Assembly: GCF_013402875.1 (NCBI RefSeq)
Contig: NZ_CP058579.1
Location: 620,001 to 684,000 of the forward strand
Length of the DNA: 64,000 nt
Origin: Halorarum salinum
GTDB lineage: Archaea; Halobacteriota; Halobacteria; Halobacteriales; Haloferacaceae
Direction: 5' to 3'
Shown: positions 51,168-59,390 of the stretch, one piece after another
Layout: the number at the start of each line of letters is the position of its first letter
Numbering within the stretch: the stretch's first letter is position 1
Position numbers and translations under genes: made by a program
Notes under the pieces: generated by a model
Seen by the model: the letters and a program-made list of their open reading frames with translations, nothing else
What the model was told of the DNA's origin: nothing
Database searches by the model: none

Positions 51168-51740
51168 TCACTCGAACGTCACGTCCGCCAGTTCCGTCGT
51201 CTCGCCGAACAGCCAACCGGCGTGTTCGACCGCGTAGTCGCGGTGGTCCTCGGTGATGTAGCCGAGCGCGTCGGCGACCACGACCGGGCGGTAGTCGCGA
51301 AGCCCGGCCGAGCCGGCAGTGTGGAGGACGCAGACGTTCGCGAGGGTGCCACAGATCACCAGGTCGTCGACGCCGTGAGTGTCGAGCCAGCCCTCCAGGT
51401 TCGTCCGGTAGAACGCGTCGTAGGTGTGCTTCTCGACGACGTGGGCGGCCTCGTCGGTCGGGAGGTCGTCGATCAGTTCGGCGTCCCAGGAGCCCTCGAC
51501 GACGTGCTCGCCCCAGCGCTCGAACTCGTCGTAGTAGTGGGCGTCCTCGAACTGTTCCGGAGGGTGGACGTCCCGCGTGTACACGACCGGAACGTCGGCG
51601 GCGGACGCGCGCTCGACGAGCGTCCCGACCGGTTCGATGGCGGCCTCGCTCCGTTTCGCGTGCAGGCTGCCGTCCGGGTGGCAGAAGCCGTTCTGCATGT
51701 CGACCACGACGACGGCGGTGCGATCTGGGTCGAACCTCAT
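51168..51740 (-). CDS. Isochorismatase-family hydrolase (nicotinamidase-like)
   Basis: 190 residues. The triad regions are visible: TAVVVVDMQNGFCHPDGSL (Asp), HVVEKHTYDAFYRTNLEGW (Lys) and DLVICGTLANVCVLHTA (Cys in the N-V-C-V turn). Residues DVHPPEQFEDAHY lie in the substrate loop. Nicotinamidase activity (nicotinamide to nicotinate) is suggested by the nicotinate phosphoribosyltransferase two genes away; the classic D-x-H metal site of PncA is not obvious, so another amide substrate is possible. The ATG at 51740 starts the MRFDPDRTAVVVVD strand. Confidence 0.87.
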   Translation of the reverse strand: MRFDPDRTAVVVVDMQNGFCHPDGSLHAKRSEAAIEPVGTLVERASAADVPVVYTRDVHPPEQFEDAHYYDEFERWGEHVVEGSWDAELIDDLPTDEAAHVVEKHTYDAFYRTNLEGWLDTHGVDDLVICGTLANVCVLHTAGSAGLRDYRPVVVADALGYITEDHRDYAVEHAGWLFGETTELADVTFE

Positions 51741-51886
51741 GTCGGAAGCGTGGTGACGGGAGAGCAAAAGGACTCGCCCGATCCGCCGGGTCGAACCGGC
51801 GGGAGCCGGGGCGACGCGGTCCGGACCGGTACACCCGGGTCGTGCTTGCGGACAAGGTACTTACACCCGCAGTTCCATGCCGGAGT

Positions 51887-53533
51887 ATGCGACGCTCCTC
51901 CCCGTCGGTCCGCTCCAGGCGGTTCGGCGCGCTCCTGCTCGTCGCCCTCCTGGTCGTTCCCTCGCTCGCCCCGGTCGCGGCGGCCACGCCGGGCGAGCAG
52001 GTCGCGGCCGCGGGGACCTGGGCCGACGACGCGCCGCCCGACCCCGAGAACGACACGATCGGCTGGGAGAACGGCGTCTGGCACAACGAGAGCATCCACG
52101 TCGACCAGTCCGACGGGCTGAACGACACGGAGCTGGAACTGTTCGTCGCCCGATCGATGGCGCGGGTCGAGTACGTCCGGGAGGAGGAGTTCGACGAAAC
52201 CGTCCCCGTCGAGATCCTCAGCCGCGAGGAGTACCGCAACCAGACGGAAGGACGGATGGGCGACCGGCCGGAGTACAACCGCTGGAACGACCAGGTGTGG
52301 GAGGCGATGTTCGTGGTGGGCGAGGACACCGGCTCCGCGGAGGCGATCGGCGAGACGCAGGGCACCTCGGTCGCGGGGTTCTACTCGCCACGGGACGACG
52401 AGATCAAGATCATCACGGGCACGCCAGAGGAGCCGACCGTCAGCAACGCCACGCTCGTCCACGAACTGGTCCACGCGCTCCAGGACCAGCAGTACGACCT
52501 GACGAACGAAACGTACACCGCGCACACCCAGGACGGTGACCTCGGTGTCAACGGCGTGGTCGAGGGCGAGGCGAACTACGTCGAGTCGCGCTACTCGGAG
52601 CGCTGCGGGGAGGAGTGGAACTGCGTCGAGACGCCCGACTCAGGGGGCGGCGACGGCGGGAACCCGAACCTCGGCGTCCTGCTCACCATCTTCAATCCCT
52701 ACTCGGACGGCCCGGTGTACGTGAACGAACTGGTCCAGGAGGGCGGCTGGGATGCGTTCGAGGAGCGGTTCGAGGACCCGCCGCGCTCGTCCGAGCAGAT
52801 AATCCACGTGACCGACGAGGAGCCCGAATCGATGGAGTTCGAGGACACCGCCCGGAACGGCTGGGAGACGTACCCGGACCGGGGGCAGAACGGCTCGGAC
52901 ACCGTCGGCGAGGCGTCCATCTTCGCGATGTTCTGGTACCAGGCGAGCCAGTACGGCGCCGACACCGTGAACCCACGGACGCTGTTCGACGTCGAGAACG
53001 AGTACGACACGTACAACTACGACGCCGAACCCTCGAACGGCTGGGCGAACGACCGCGTGTTCCCGTACCGCAACGGCGAGGGTGAGGACGCCCGGAACGG
53101 CTACGTCTGGAAGACGGCGTGGGACACCGAGGCGGACGCGACCGAGTTCAACGACGCCTACCTCCGGATGCTGGAGGCCCACGACGCCCGCGAGACCGAC
53201 GACGGCTACTACGTCGTGCCCGACGGCCCGTTCGAGGACGCCTTCCTCGTCGTCCGGGACGGCCGGGAGGTGATCATCGTGAACGGGCCGACCGTCGAGG
53301 ACGTCGAGGACATCCGGCCCGCGCTCGCGGCGGGGACGGCGACCTCGACCCCGGAGGGCCCGACCGCGACGCCGACCGACGAAAACGGCGGGAGCGGCGA
53401 GAACGGAGCGAAGGGCGGCAACGACGGGACAGCGACGTCCGCGAACCCGACCGAGACGACCGGCGCCGGCTTCGGCTTCCTCGTCGCGGTCGCCGCCGTG
53501 GGAATCGCCGCACTCCTCGCGCGTCGGGACTGA
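51887..53533 (+). CDS. Cell-surface metalloprotease-like protein (Hvo_1808-family)
   Basis: 548 residues. The N-terminal signal is RFGALLLVALLVVPSLAPVAAA, and a large extracellular domain follows. It contains an H-E-x-x-H motif, TLVHELVHALQDQQYDL, followed by GVVEGEANYVESRYSERC, where the E-G-E-A sequence could supply the third zinc ligand. A Thr/Pro/Gly-rich stalk (from TATSTPEGPTATPTDENGG) leads to a C-terminal hydrophobic anchor, GFGFLVAVAAVGIAALLARRD. It looks like a surface-anchored zinc protease. The pattern matches what I recall as the Hvo_1808 surface-protein family. Confidence 0.82.
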   Translation: MRRSSPSVRSRRFGALLLVALLVVPSLAPVAAATPGEQVAAAGTWADDAPPDPENDTIGWENGVWHNESIHVDQSDGLNDTELELFVARSMARVEYVREEEFDETVPVEILSREEYRNQTEGRMGDRPEYNRWNDQVWEAMFVVGEDTGSAEAIGETQGTSVAGFYSPRDDEIKIITGTPEEPTVSNATLVHELVHALQDQQYDLTNETYTAHTQDGDLGVNGVVEGEANYVESRYSERCGEEWNCVETPDSGGGDGGNPNLGVLLTIFNPYSDGPVYVNELVQEGGWDAFEERFEDPPRSSEQIIHVTDEEPESMEFEDTARNGWETYPDRGQNGSDTVGEASIFAMFWYQASQYGADTVNPRTLFDVENEYDTYNYDAEPSNGWANDRVFPYRNGEGEDARNGYVWKTAWDTEADATEFNDAYLRMLEAHDARETDDGYYVVPDGPFEDAFLVVRDGREVIIVNGPTVEDVEDIRPALAAGTATSTPEGPTATPTDENGGSGENGAKGGNDGTATSANPTETTGAGFGFLVAVAAVGIAALLARRD

Positions 53534-53643
53534 CCCGGCCGGTTCCGGCCCGGCATCCCCCGGCGCCCGCCCGTCCCGTCCGCTGGCGCGTCGTCCGGCC
53601 GCGAAGCGTGACCTTTTCCCTCGACCGGACGAATCCCCCGGCG

Positions 53644-54813
53644 ATGGACGCTCCCGCGCCCGATTTCGACGTCGTTCCGCCGGCCGCCGTTCGGGAGGGC
53701 CGCGCCACGGACGCCTACTTCGCCCGGACCGAGGAGACGCTCCGGCACGCCGACCGGAACCCGAACGTCGTCGCGGAGGTGACCGCGGACCAGTTCCCCG
53801 ACGGCGAGTTCGAACTCCTCGCCGGCGTGAAGGACGCCGCCGCGCTGTTCTCGGGGCTCGACGTGGACGTCGACGCGCTCCCGGAGGGGACGCTGTTCGA
53901 CGGGGGGCCCGTGTTGCGCGTCGAGGGGCGCTACCTCGAGTTCGCGCGCATGGAGACGTCGCTTCTGGGCTTTCTCTCGCACGCCTCCGGCGCCGCCACC
54001 GCGGCCCTGGAGTGCCGCCGCGCGGCGCCCGACGCGAACGTGCTCTCCTTCGGCGCCCGGCACGTCCACCCGAGCGTCGCGGCGATGGTCGAGCGGAGCG
54101 CGCTCGTCGGCGGCTTCGACGGCTTCTCGCACGTCGCCGCCGGGGAGGTGATCGGCCGGGAGGCGTCGGGGACGATGCCCCACGCGCTGATCATCTGCTT
54201 CGGCCCCGGGGAGCAGGAGGCCGCCTGGCGCGCCTTCGACGAGGCGGTCCCGGCGGACACCCCCCGCATCGCGCTCTGTGACACCTACACCGACGAGAAG
54301 GACGAGACCATCCGCGCGGTCGAGGAACTGGGCGACCGGCTCTCGGGCGTCAGGCTCGACACGACCGGCTCCCGCCGGGGCGACTTCCGACACATCGTCC
54401 GCGAGGTACGGTGGGAACTCGACGCCCGCGGGTTGGACGGCGTGGACGTCTTCCTCTCCGGGGGGCTCGGTCCCGGCGACCTCCGGCGCCTCCGGGACGT
54501 CGCGGACGGCTTCGGCGTCGGGGGGTACGTCAGCAACGCCGACCCGGTGGACTTCGCGCTGGACATCGTGGAACTCGACGGCGAACCCACGTCCAAGCGC
54601 GGGAAGCTATCGGGCGTGAAGGAGGCGTACCGGACCGCCGACGGCGGGCACCACGTCGGGCTTCGGGGGCGCGAGGGCCCCGAGGACGGCGAGCCGCTGC
54701 TGGAGCCGCTGGTCCGCGACGGCGAGGTGGTCCGGGAGTTCTCCATCGACGAGGCCGCCGAGCGCGCGCTGGCGGAGGCCGAGGCGACCGGGTTCGGTGC
54801 CGATTCGGAGTAG
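53644..54813 (+). CDS. Nicotinate phosphoribosyltransferase
   Basis: 389 residues of the archaeal NAPRTase type. It begins FDVVPPAAVREGRATDAYFARTEETL. Conserved elements include SLLGFLSHASGAATAALECRRAAP, FGARHVHPSVAAMVERSALVGGFDGFSHVAAGE (active-site His and Gly loops), TDEKDETIRAVEELGDRLSGVRLDT and DVFLSGGLGPGDLRRL (phosphate site). It converts nicotinate and PRPP to nicotinate mononucleotide. The isochorismatase-family amidase lies just upstream, beyond the surface protease, suggesting an NAD-salvage neighbourhood. Confidence 0.92.
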   Translation: MDAPAPDFDVVPPAAVREGRATDAYFARTEETLRHADRNPNVVAEVTADQFPDGEFELLAGVKDAAALFSGLDVDVDALPEGTLFDGGPVLRVEGRYLEFARMETSLLGFLSHASGAATAALECRRAAPDANVLSFGARHVHPSVAAMVERSALVGGFDGFSHVAAGEVIGREASGTMPHALIICFGPGEQEAAWRAFDEAVPADTPRIALCDTYTDEKDETIRAVEELGDRLSGVRLDTTGSRRGDFRHIVREVRWELDARGLDGVDVFLSGGLGPGDLRRLRDVADGFGVGGYVSNADPVDFALDIVELDGEPTSKRGKLSGVKEAYRTADGGHHVGLRGREGPEDGEPLLEPLVRDGEVVREFSIDEAAERALAEAEATGFGADSE

Positions 54814-54870
54814 GGAGCGGCGCGTTCGGGTCGGTTCAGTCGTACGCCTCCGGCACAACCATGACGACCT

Positions 54871-55068
54871 CGAAAGCCCCCGCGGCTGTCGGCGAACGCG
54901 GACGAGACAAGCACCACAGTGCGAGCGACCGAAGGGAGCGAGCGCGAGGAGCGCAGCGAGGGTCACGCGGACGGAGTGAGGGTGACCTCGGAAGTCGCAG
55001 CCGACGAGCGCAGCGAGGAGGACCGTCTTCCGTAGCCCCGGAGCCGACAGCCGCGGGGGCTTCCGCGG
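54871..55068. repeat. Dispersed modular intergenic repeat, copy G, with 20-bp terminal inverted repeat
   Basis: Bounded by AAGCCCCCGCGGCTGTCGGC (54874-54893) and its perfect reverse complement (55043-55062), giving a 189-bp unit. Inside are CAAGCACCACAGTGCGAGCG, GAGCGCGAGGAGCGCAGCGA, AGGGTCACGCGGACGGAGTG and a GGAGGACCGTCTTCCG block shared with copy F. The structure resembles a miniature inverted-repeat element, though no target-site duplication was identified. It fills the 342-bp gap 54814-55155. Confidence 0.78.
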
Positions 55069-55155
55069 TCGTTGCCACAGCGATACGTCGACCTCCACCC
55101 ACGGGGAGGGTACCTATTCCCGCAATTTTTGTACGCTCGCGGCGACCCCCGACCC

Positions 55156-56373
55156 ATGACCACCGTCGACGTCACCGCCATCCGGAACGCGAGGGAGCGG
55201 TTCGACCCCGACATCGTCCGCGAGACGCCGGTCGAGCGGTCGCGGTCGCTCTCGGAACGCTCGGGCGCCGACGTCCGCCTCAAGATGGAGCACCTCCAGC
55301 GCACCGGCTCGTTCAAGACGCGGGGCGCCTCGAACAAGCTCGCCCGGGTCGCCGCCGGCGGCGACGTCGAGCGCGTCGTCGCCGCCAGCGCGGGCAACCA
55401 CGCCCAGGGCGTCGCGCTCGCCGCCTCCCACGAGGGCGTCCCGGCGACCATCGTGATGCCGAAGACCGCCCCGCAGATGAAGGTGAACGCCACGCGGGGC
55501 TACGGCGCGGAGGTCGTCCTCCACGGCCACGAGTTCCAGGACGCGCTCGCGCACGCCGAGGAACTGGCCGACGAGCCGGGGAGCCTGTTCGTCCACGCCT
55601 ACGACGACCCGGACATCGTCGCGGGCCAGGGCACCCTCGGGCTCGAGATCGCAGAGCAGGTGCCCGAGGTGGACACCGTGGTCGTCCCCATCGGCGGCGG
55701 CGGGCTCATCTCGGGCATCGCGACCGCGCTCGACGCCGTGGCGCCGGAGGTCCGCGTCGTCGGCGTGCAGGCCGAGGAGGCCGCGACGGTCCCGCGGAGC
55801 CTCGACAAGGGGGAGCCGATCAACATCGAGGAGACCCGGACCATCGCGGACGGCATCGCCACCGGCGGCATCTCGTCGCTCACCTACGACCTGATCGAGG
55901 CGCACGTCGACGAGGTGGTGACCGTCAGCGACGACGAGATCTCCCACGCCATCCTCACGCTGCTCCAGCGCGCGAAACAGCTCGTCGAGGGCGCCGGCGC
56001 GACCTCCGTCGCCGGGATGCTCTCGCCCGACCTCGACGTGACCGGCGAGACGGTCGTCCCGCTGCTCTGTGGCGGGAACATCGACATGTCGATGCTCCAG
56101 ACGGTGCTCACCCACGCGATGACCGACCGCGACCAGCTCCTCCGGCTCCGGGTGCGCATCGACGACGAGCCGGGCGAGATGGCGCGCCTCTCGGACCGCA
56201 TCGCCGCCCAGGGGGCGAACATCCGGAACGTCCGGCACGATCGCGCGGTCGAGGACCTCCGCGTCGGCGAGGCGTACCTCGTCTTCCGCGTCGTCACGAG
56301 CGGCCACGAGCACGCGAGCCAGATCCTCTCGTCGGTCCGCGAGTGCGGCTACGAGGTCGAGCGCGTGAACTGA
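55156..56373 (+). CDS. ilvA: Threonine ammonia-lyase (dehydratase) with ACT domain
   Basis: 405 residues. The PLP lysine is in RTGSFKTRGASNKLA. The phosphate-binding loop is VVPIGGGGLISGIATALD, and the Ser/Asn contacts lie in VAASAGNHAQGVALAA. Residues about 325-405 form an ACT domain (RLRVRIDDEPGEMARLSDRIAAQGANI). The enzyme converts threonine to 2-oxobutyrate plus ammonia; the C-terminal ACT domain suggests allosteric control, but one ACT unit is typical of both biosynthetic archaeal IlvA and catabolic TdcB-like forms. An AT-rich element near 55124-55131 is the probable promoter. Confidence 0.93.
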   Translation: MTTVDVTAIRNARERFDPDIVRETPVERSRSLSERSGADVRLKMEHLQRTGSFKTRGASNKLARVAAGGDVERVVAASAGNHAQGVALAASHEGVPATIVMPKTAPQMKVNATRGYGAEVVLHGHEFQDALAHAEELADEPGSLFVHAYDDPDIVAGQGTLGLEIAEQVPEVDTVVVPIGGGGLISGIATALDAVAPEVRVVGVQAEEAATVPRSLDKGEPINIEETRTIADGIATGGISSLTYDLIEAHVDEVVTVSDDEISHAILTLLQRAKQLVEGAGATSVAGMLSPDLDVTGETVVPLLCGGNIDMSMLQTVLTHAMTDRDQLLRLRVRIDDEPGEMARLSDRIAAQGANIRNVRHDRAVEDLRVGEAYLVFRVVTSGHEHASQILSSVRECGYEVERVN

Positions 56374-56583
56374 GAACGGGTGCGAACCGGGAACGGGTAC
56401 GACTCCCGTGGTAAGCACCCACGTTCCACCCGAAACGAAGGGGTTTCCGGGCACCCCCGATGACGGGTCGTTCACGCCGCAGTAGCACGGTTCCGGACTT
56501 ACCCCGACCCCCGGTTCGTCAGCCGTCCGGATAGCCCGTCGCTAACGGGGTTTCGAGTCGGGTCGAGCCGTGGAGACCGGATT

Positions 56584-56625
56584 CGCTCGCGGGTCGACGG
56601 GTTCGCCCGCGAGCGGAGACTCCGC
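56584..56625. terminator. Paired hairpins between convergent ilvA and DUF460 genes
   Basis: CGCTCGCGGG (56584-56593) pairs perfectly with CCCGCGAGCG (56606-56615) across a 12-base loop. It is followed by a GCGGAGACTCCGC mini-stem (56613-56625). The position, 15 bp beyond the DUF460 stop and downstream of ilvA, fits a bidirectional termination or mRNA-end signal. There is no T-run, so this is by structure only. Confidence 0.45.
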
Positions 56626-56639
56626 CCCCGTTCGGCGAC

Positions 56640-58607
56640 TCACTCGACCCCGCTCGCACGGTGCTCGGAGATGATCTCGTCGACCATGTCGACGGTCTGC
56701 TGGCGCTCGCGTTCGGCCGCGCGATCGTGCCAGTCGTCGATCAGGTCCTCGACGTCGCTCTCGCGGGCGACCGCCAGTTCGTCGACCTCCTGGGTCCGCA
56801 CGTCCCCGGCCGGCCCGACCGGGATCTCGTGCTCGAACAGCGCCTCGTCGGCGGCGTCCGAGAGGCCGCCGCTCTTGAGCACCGCCCTCGGCTCCGTCCC
56901 GGCGAGCAGTTCCGCGGTCGCCCGGCCGGCGCCCGAGGCGTCCCGGAGGAGGACCACGTCGCCGGCGGCGAGCCCGAACTGCTCGTCTGCGTGCTCGATG
57001 GCGGACTTGGTGAACTGCTCTATCACCTTCACCGGAATCAGGTCGCGGCCCCCGGCCACGTCCGAGAAGTTGTCGTGGTCGAGCTTCCAGAGCGCCTTCA
57101 GGCGGTCGAGCTTCCCCTCCAGCTCCTCGGCGTGCTCCTCGGCCTCGTCGCGCTCGCGCTCCAGCCGGTCGTTCTCGCGCCGGAGGCGGGTCACCTCGCG
57201 GTCCCGCCTGGCCTCGCGGCGCTCCTCCCGACGGGTCTCGGTGAGCTCCTCCTCCAGTTCGGCGATGCGCTCGTCCTTCGCGCCGAGGTCGTCCTTCAGG
57301 CCGTCGGCGTGGTCCTGCAGGCGCTCGACGCGGGCCTCGAGGTCGCGGATGCGCTCCTCCTCGGCGGTGAGTTCCCGCGGCTCGTGGCCCGACTCCGCCT
57401 CCTCCTCGTCGGGGTCGTCGGTCAGCTCCCGGAGCGCGGCCTCGACCGACTGCCCGCCGGCGACGACGCGGGCGATCACCTCGCCGCGCTCGACCCCGGC
57501 GGGCGTCTTGCGGGTGACCCGCTCGAACTGGTCCTCGTGGTCGTCGAAGGCGTACAGCGCCGCCGCGAGCGCGTCCCGCTCGTGGTCGTTGTCGTAGGCG
57601 ACGTCCTCGGTCCGCTGCAGCTTGTCGTCTACGGGCAGGTCGCGCTCGGGCGCCCAGCCGGCCGCGTCGAAGGAGCGCCTGAACTTCTCGACGGTCTCGG
57701 GCATCGGGTGGACGTCCGCGGCGACGACGACCGGCCTGCCGCGCTCGACGAGCCACTCGATGACCTCGGCGGTGTCGGCCGTGCGGGTCGAGAGCACGTC
57801 GAGCGCGTTGCCGTCGAGGTCGAGGACGGCCGCGGCGGTCGTCGTCCCCGGGTCGATGCCGACGATGACGTGGTCCCGGCGCTTGGCCAGCGGCTCGAAC
57901 TCCACGCCGTCCCGGCGCTCCTGTTCGATCTCGACCCGGGTGTCGCCCGAGCGGTTCCGCGAGACGGGGATCTCCCCCGGGGGCGCCTCGACGGTGAAGA
58001 CGGCGTTGCCGTAGCCGCCGTACTTCTCCTTCGCTTCCATCTCGAACTCGAGTTTCGCCTCCTCGAGCTTCGACTCGACTTCGCGGGCGCGCCGCTTCAC
58101 GTTGCCGTGGATGCGGCGGGTGTAGCGGTCCTCGCTCCAGCCGCCCTTGCCGGTCGACCGGCCGCGCGAGACCTTCACGGTGGTCGTGTCGGCGAACGCG
58201 CGCACCGCGTAGCCGACGTTCGCGGCCGCGAGCCGCGCGGCGGCCTCGGCCTCCTGCATCGGGTCCTTCCCGTACGGGACGCCGTGGCGGGCGGCGACCC
58301 GGGAGAGGGGCTCCGGCCGTTCGTCGCCGGTCACCTGCACGAGGGTCGTCTCGGCCGGGAGCGCGCGGAGGAAGTGGACGAGGGCGTCCTTGTCCTCGGC
58401 CAGTTCGTACATGTTGTCCGTCGCGACGAGCGCGGGTCCCTCGGCGTCGATGAGTCGCCTGAGCTTCCGGGCGCTCACCACGTCGCGTTCCAGCGTCTCG
58501 CCGTCGAATGCCACCAGGGCGTAGGAGGGCGCGTCGCCCCGGATGTCACCGCTCTGCACGTCGACCCCGTACACGAGGGAGTCGAGCACGCTCGTCCGGG
58601 CGTTCAC
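56640..58607 (-). CDS. DUF460 (COG2433) protein: RNase H-like fold plus coiled coil
   Basis: 655 residues. The N-terminal part (LVYGVDVQSGDIRGDAPSYALVAFDG) and the central IVGIDPGTTTAAAVLDLDGN are RNase H/RuvC-like strands with conserved acidic residues. Residues about 395-505 form a long charged coiled coil (EERIRDLEARVERLQDHADG and onward). A C-terminal domain begins near RLKALWKLDHDNFSDVAGG. It is an archaea-specific family of unknown role, suspected to be nucleic-acid related. The GTG at 58607 is chosen (VNARTSVLDSLVYG); the upstream extension is Arg/Pro-rich and unlikely. Confidence 0.88.
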   Translation of the reverse strand: MNARTSVLDSLVYGVDVQSGDIRGDAPSYALVAFDGETLERDVVSARKLRRLIDAEGPALVATDNMYELAEDKDALVHFLRALPAETTLVQVTGDERPEPLSRVAARHGVPYGKDPMQEAEAAARLAAANVGYAVRAFADTTTVKVSRGRSTGKGGWSEDRYTRRIHGNVKRRAREVESKLEEAKLEFEMEAKEKYGGYGNAVFTVEAPPGEIPVSRNRSGDTRVEIEQERRDGVEFEPLAKRRDHVIVGIDPGTTTAAAVLDLDGNALDVLSTRTADTAEVIEWLVERGRPVVVAADVHPMPETVEKFRRSFDAAGWAPERDLPVDDKLQRTEDVAYDNDHERDALAAALYAFDDHEDQFERVTRKTPAGVERGEVIARVVAGGQSVEAALRELTDDPDEEEAESGHEPRELTAEEERIRDLEARVERLQDHADGLKDDLGAKDERIAELEEELTETRREERREARRDREVTRLRRENDRLERERDEAEEHAEELEGKLDRLKALWKLDHDNFSDVAGGRDLIPVKVIEQFTKSAIEHADEQFGLAAGDVVLLRDASGAGRATAELLAGTEPRAVLKSGGLSDAADEALFEHEIPVGPAGDVRTQEVDELAVARESDVEDLIDDWHDRAAERERQQTVDMVDEIISEHRASGVE

Positions 58608-58777
58608 GGCCCTCCGTTGGGGGTTCGGGGGTAAAAAGGCCGCGCCGAAACCGCCACTCGGCGTCGACGGACCGGCCGGCGCGCGGCCGGCCGACGTCGG
58701 CCGAACGTCCCGTCCGCGGGTCGTTCCACCGCGTCGGCGTCGGCGACGGCGGATCACGCCACGTGGTGATCGCGGGG

Positions 58778-59167
58778 TCAGGCCGCGTCGGTGACCGGCA
58801 GCGGTTCCCGCCGGCCGCCCGCCGCCGCGCGGACCGCCCCGCCGAGCAGCGCGAACGTCTCCCGCCTTCCCTTCTCGACGTAGGCGGCCGCGTCGGCCAG
58901 CACGACCTCGGGCACGTCCTCGACGGGCGCGCCGGTCACGACCACGAGCGGCGGGCCGCGACAGGCGACCCAGGCGGCCCGGTACGCCTCCGTCGAGGAC
59001 CGCGGGTCGACCGCGAGACAGTCGGCCCGCCGCGCGGGCTGGAGGGCGAACTCGACCCGGCCCGCCGTCTCGACGGCGATGCCTTCCCGCGCCAGTAGTT
59101 CGACGGCGGCCGCGCGGAAGCCGGCGTTCTCGTCGGCCAGGAGCAGGCGGAGTTCGGGGGTCGTCAT
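58778..59167 (-). CDS. Degenerate response-regulator receiver-like protein
   Basis: 129 residues resembling a lone receiver domain. The start LRLLLADENAGFRAAAVELLA corresponds to the D-D pair of receivers (here Asp-Glu). RADCLAVDPRSSTEAY contains a possible phospho-acceptor Asp. PLVVVTGAPVEDVPE carries the Thr position, and AAYVEKGRRETF has the conserved Lys. The match is weak at the third strand, so phosphorylation competence is uncertain. No histidine kinase or output domain is adjacent. Confidence 0.65.
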   Translation of the reverse strand: MTTPELRLLLADENAGFRAAAVELLAREGIAVETAGRVEFALQPARRADCLAVDPRSSTEAYRAAWVACRGPPLVVVTGAPVEDVPEVVLADAAAYVEKGRRETFALLGGAVRAAAGGRREPLPVTDAA

Positions 59168-59263
59168 CGGACGGGGGTTCGCCCGAACGGACTTTTCGGT
59201 CGCTATGAGGGGAGCGGTGCCGGCGTGTGAGAAACGTAGTCAGCCGTGGCGATGAGCGAGCCC

Positions 59264-59311
59264 CGCGTCGGCCCCGGCACGCGAGTCCGCGTCGGCCCCG
59301 GCACGCGAGTC
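59264..59311 (+). repeat. 24-bp tandem repeat, two copies
   Basis: Two identical 24-bp units (59264-59287 and 59288-59311), each starting CGCGTCGGCCCC and ending GCGAGTC, are followed by a truncated third (CGCGTCG). They lie in the 223-bp gap 59168-59390, where no gene was seen. Confidence 0.75.
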
Positions 59312-59390
59312 CGCGTCGCCCGATCGGCGCGGACTCGCGTCGGAAGCGACCGGGTTACCTGGGAAGTGCACCGGACGGCCTGGAAGCGGC

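Noticed and set aside
56374-56480. Possible tRNA or small RNA after ilvA
   Set aside because: Short pairings occur, but no tRNA invariant positions or box C/D motifs in correct order were found.
59225-59390. Short Arg/Pro/Gly-rich plus-strand frames around the tandem repeat
   Set aside because: They consist mainly of the repeated 24-bp unit and have no promoter-like element or protein-like composition.
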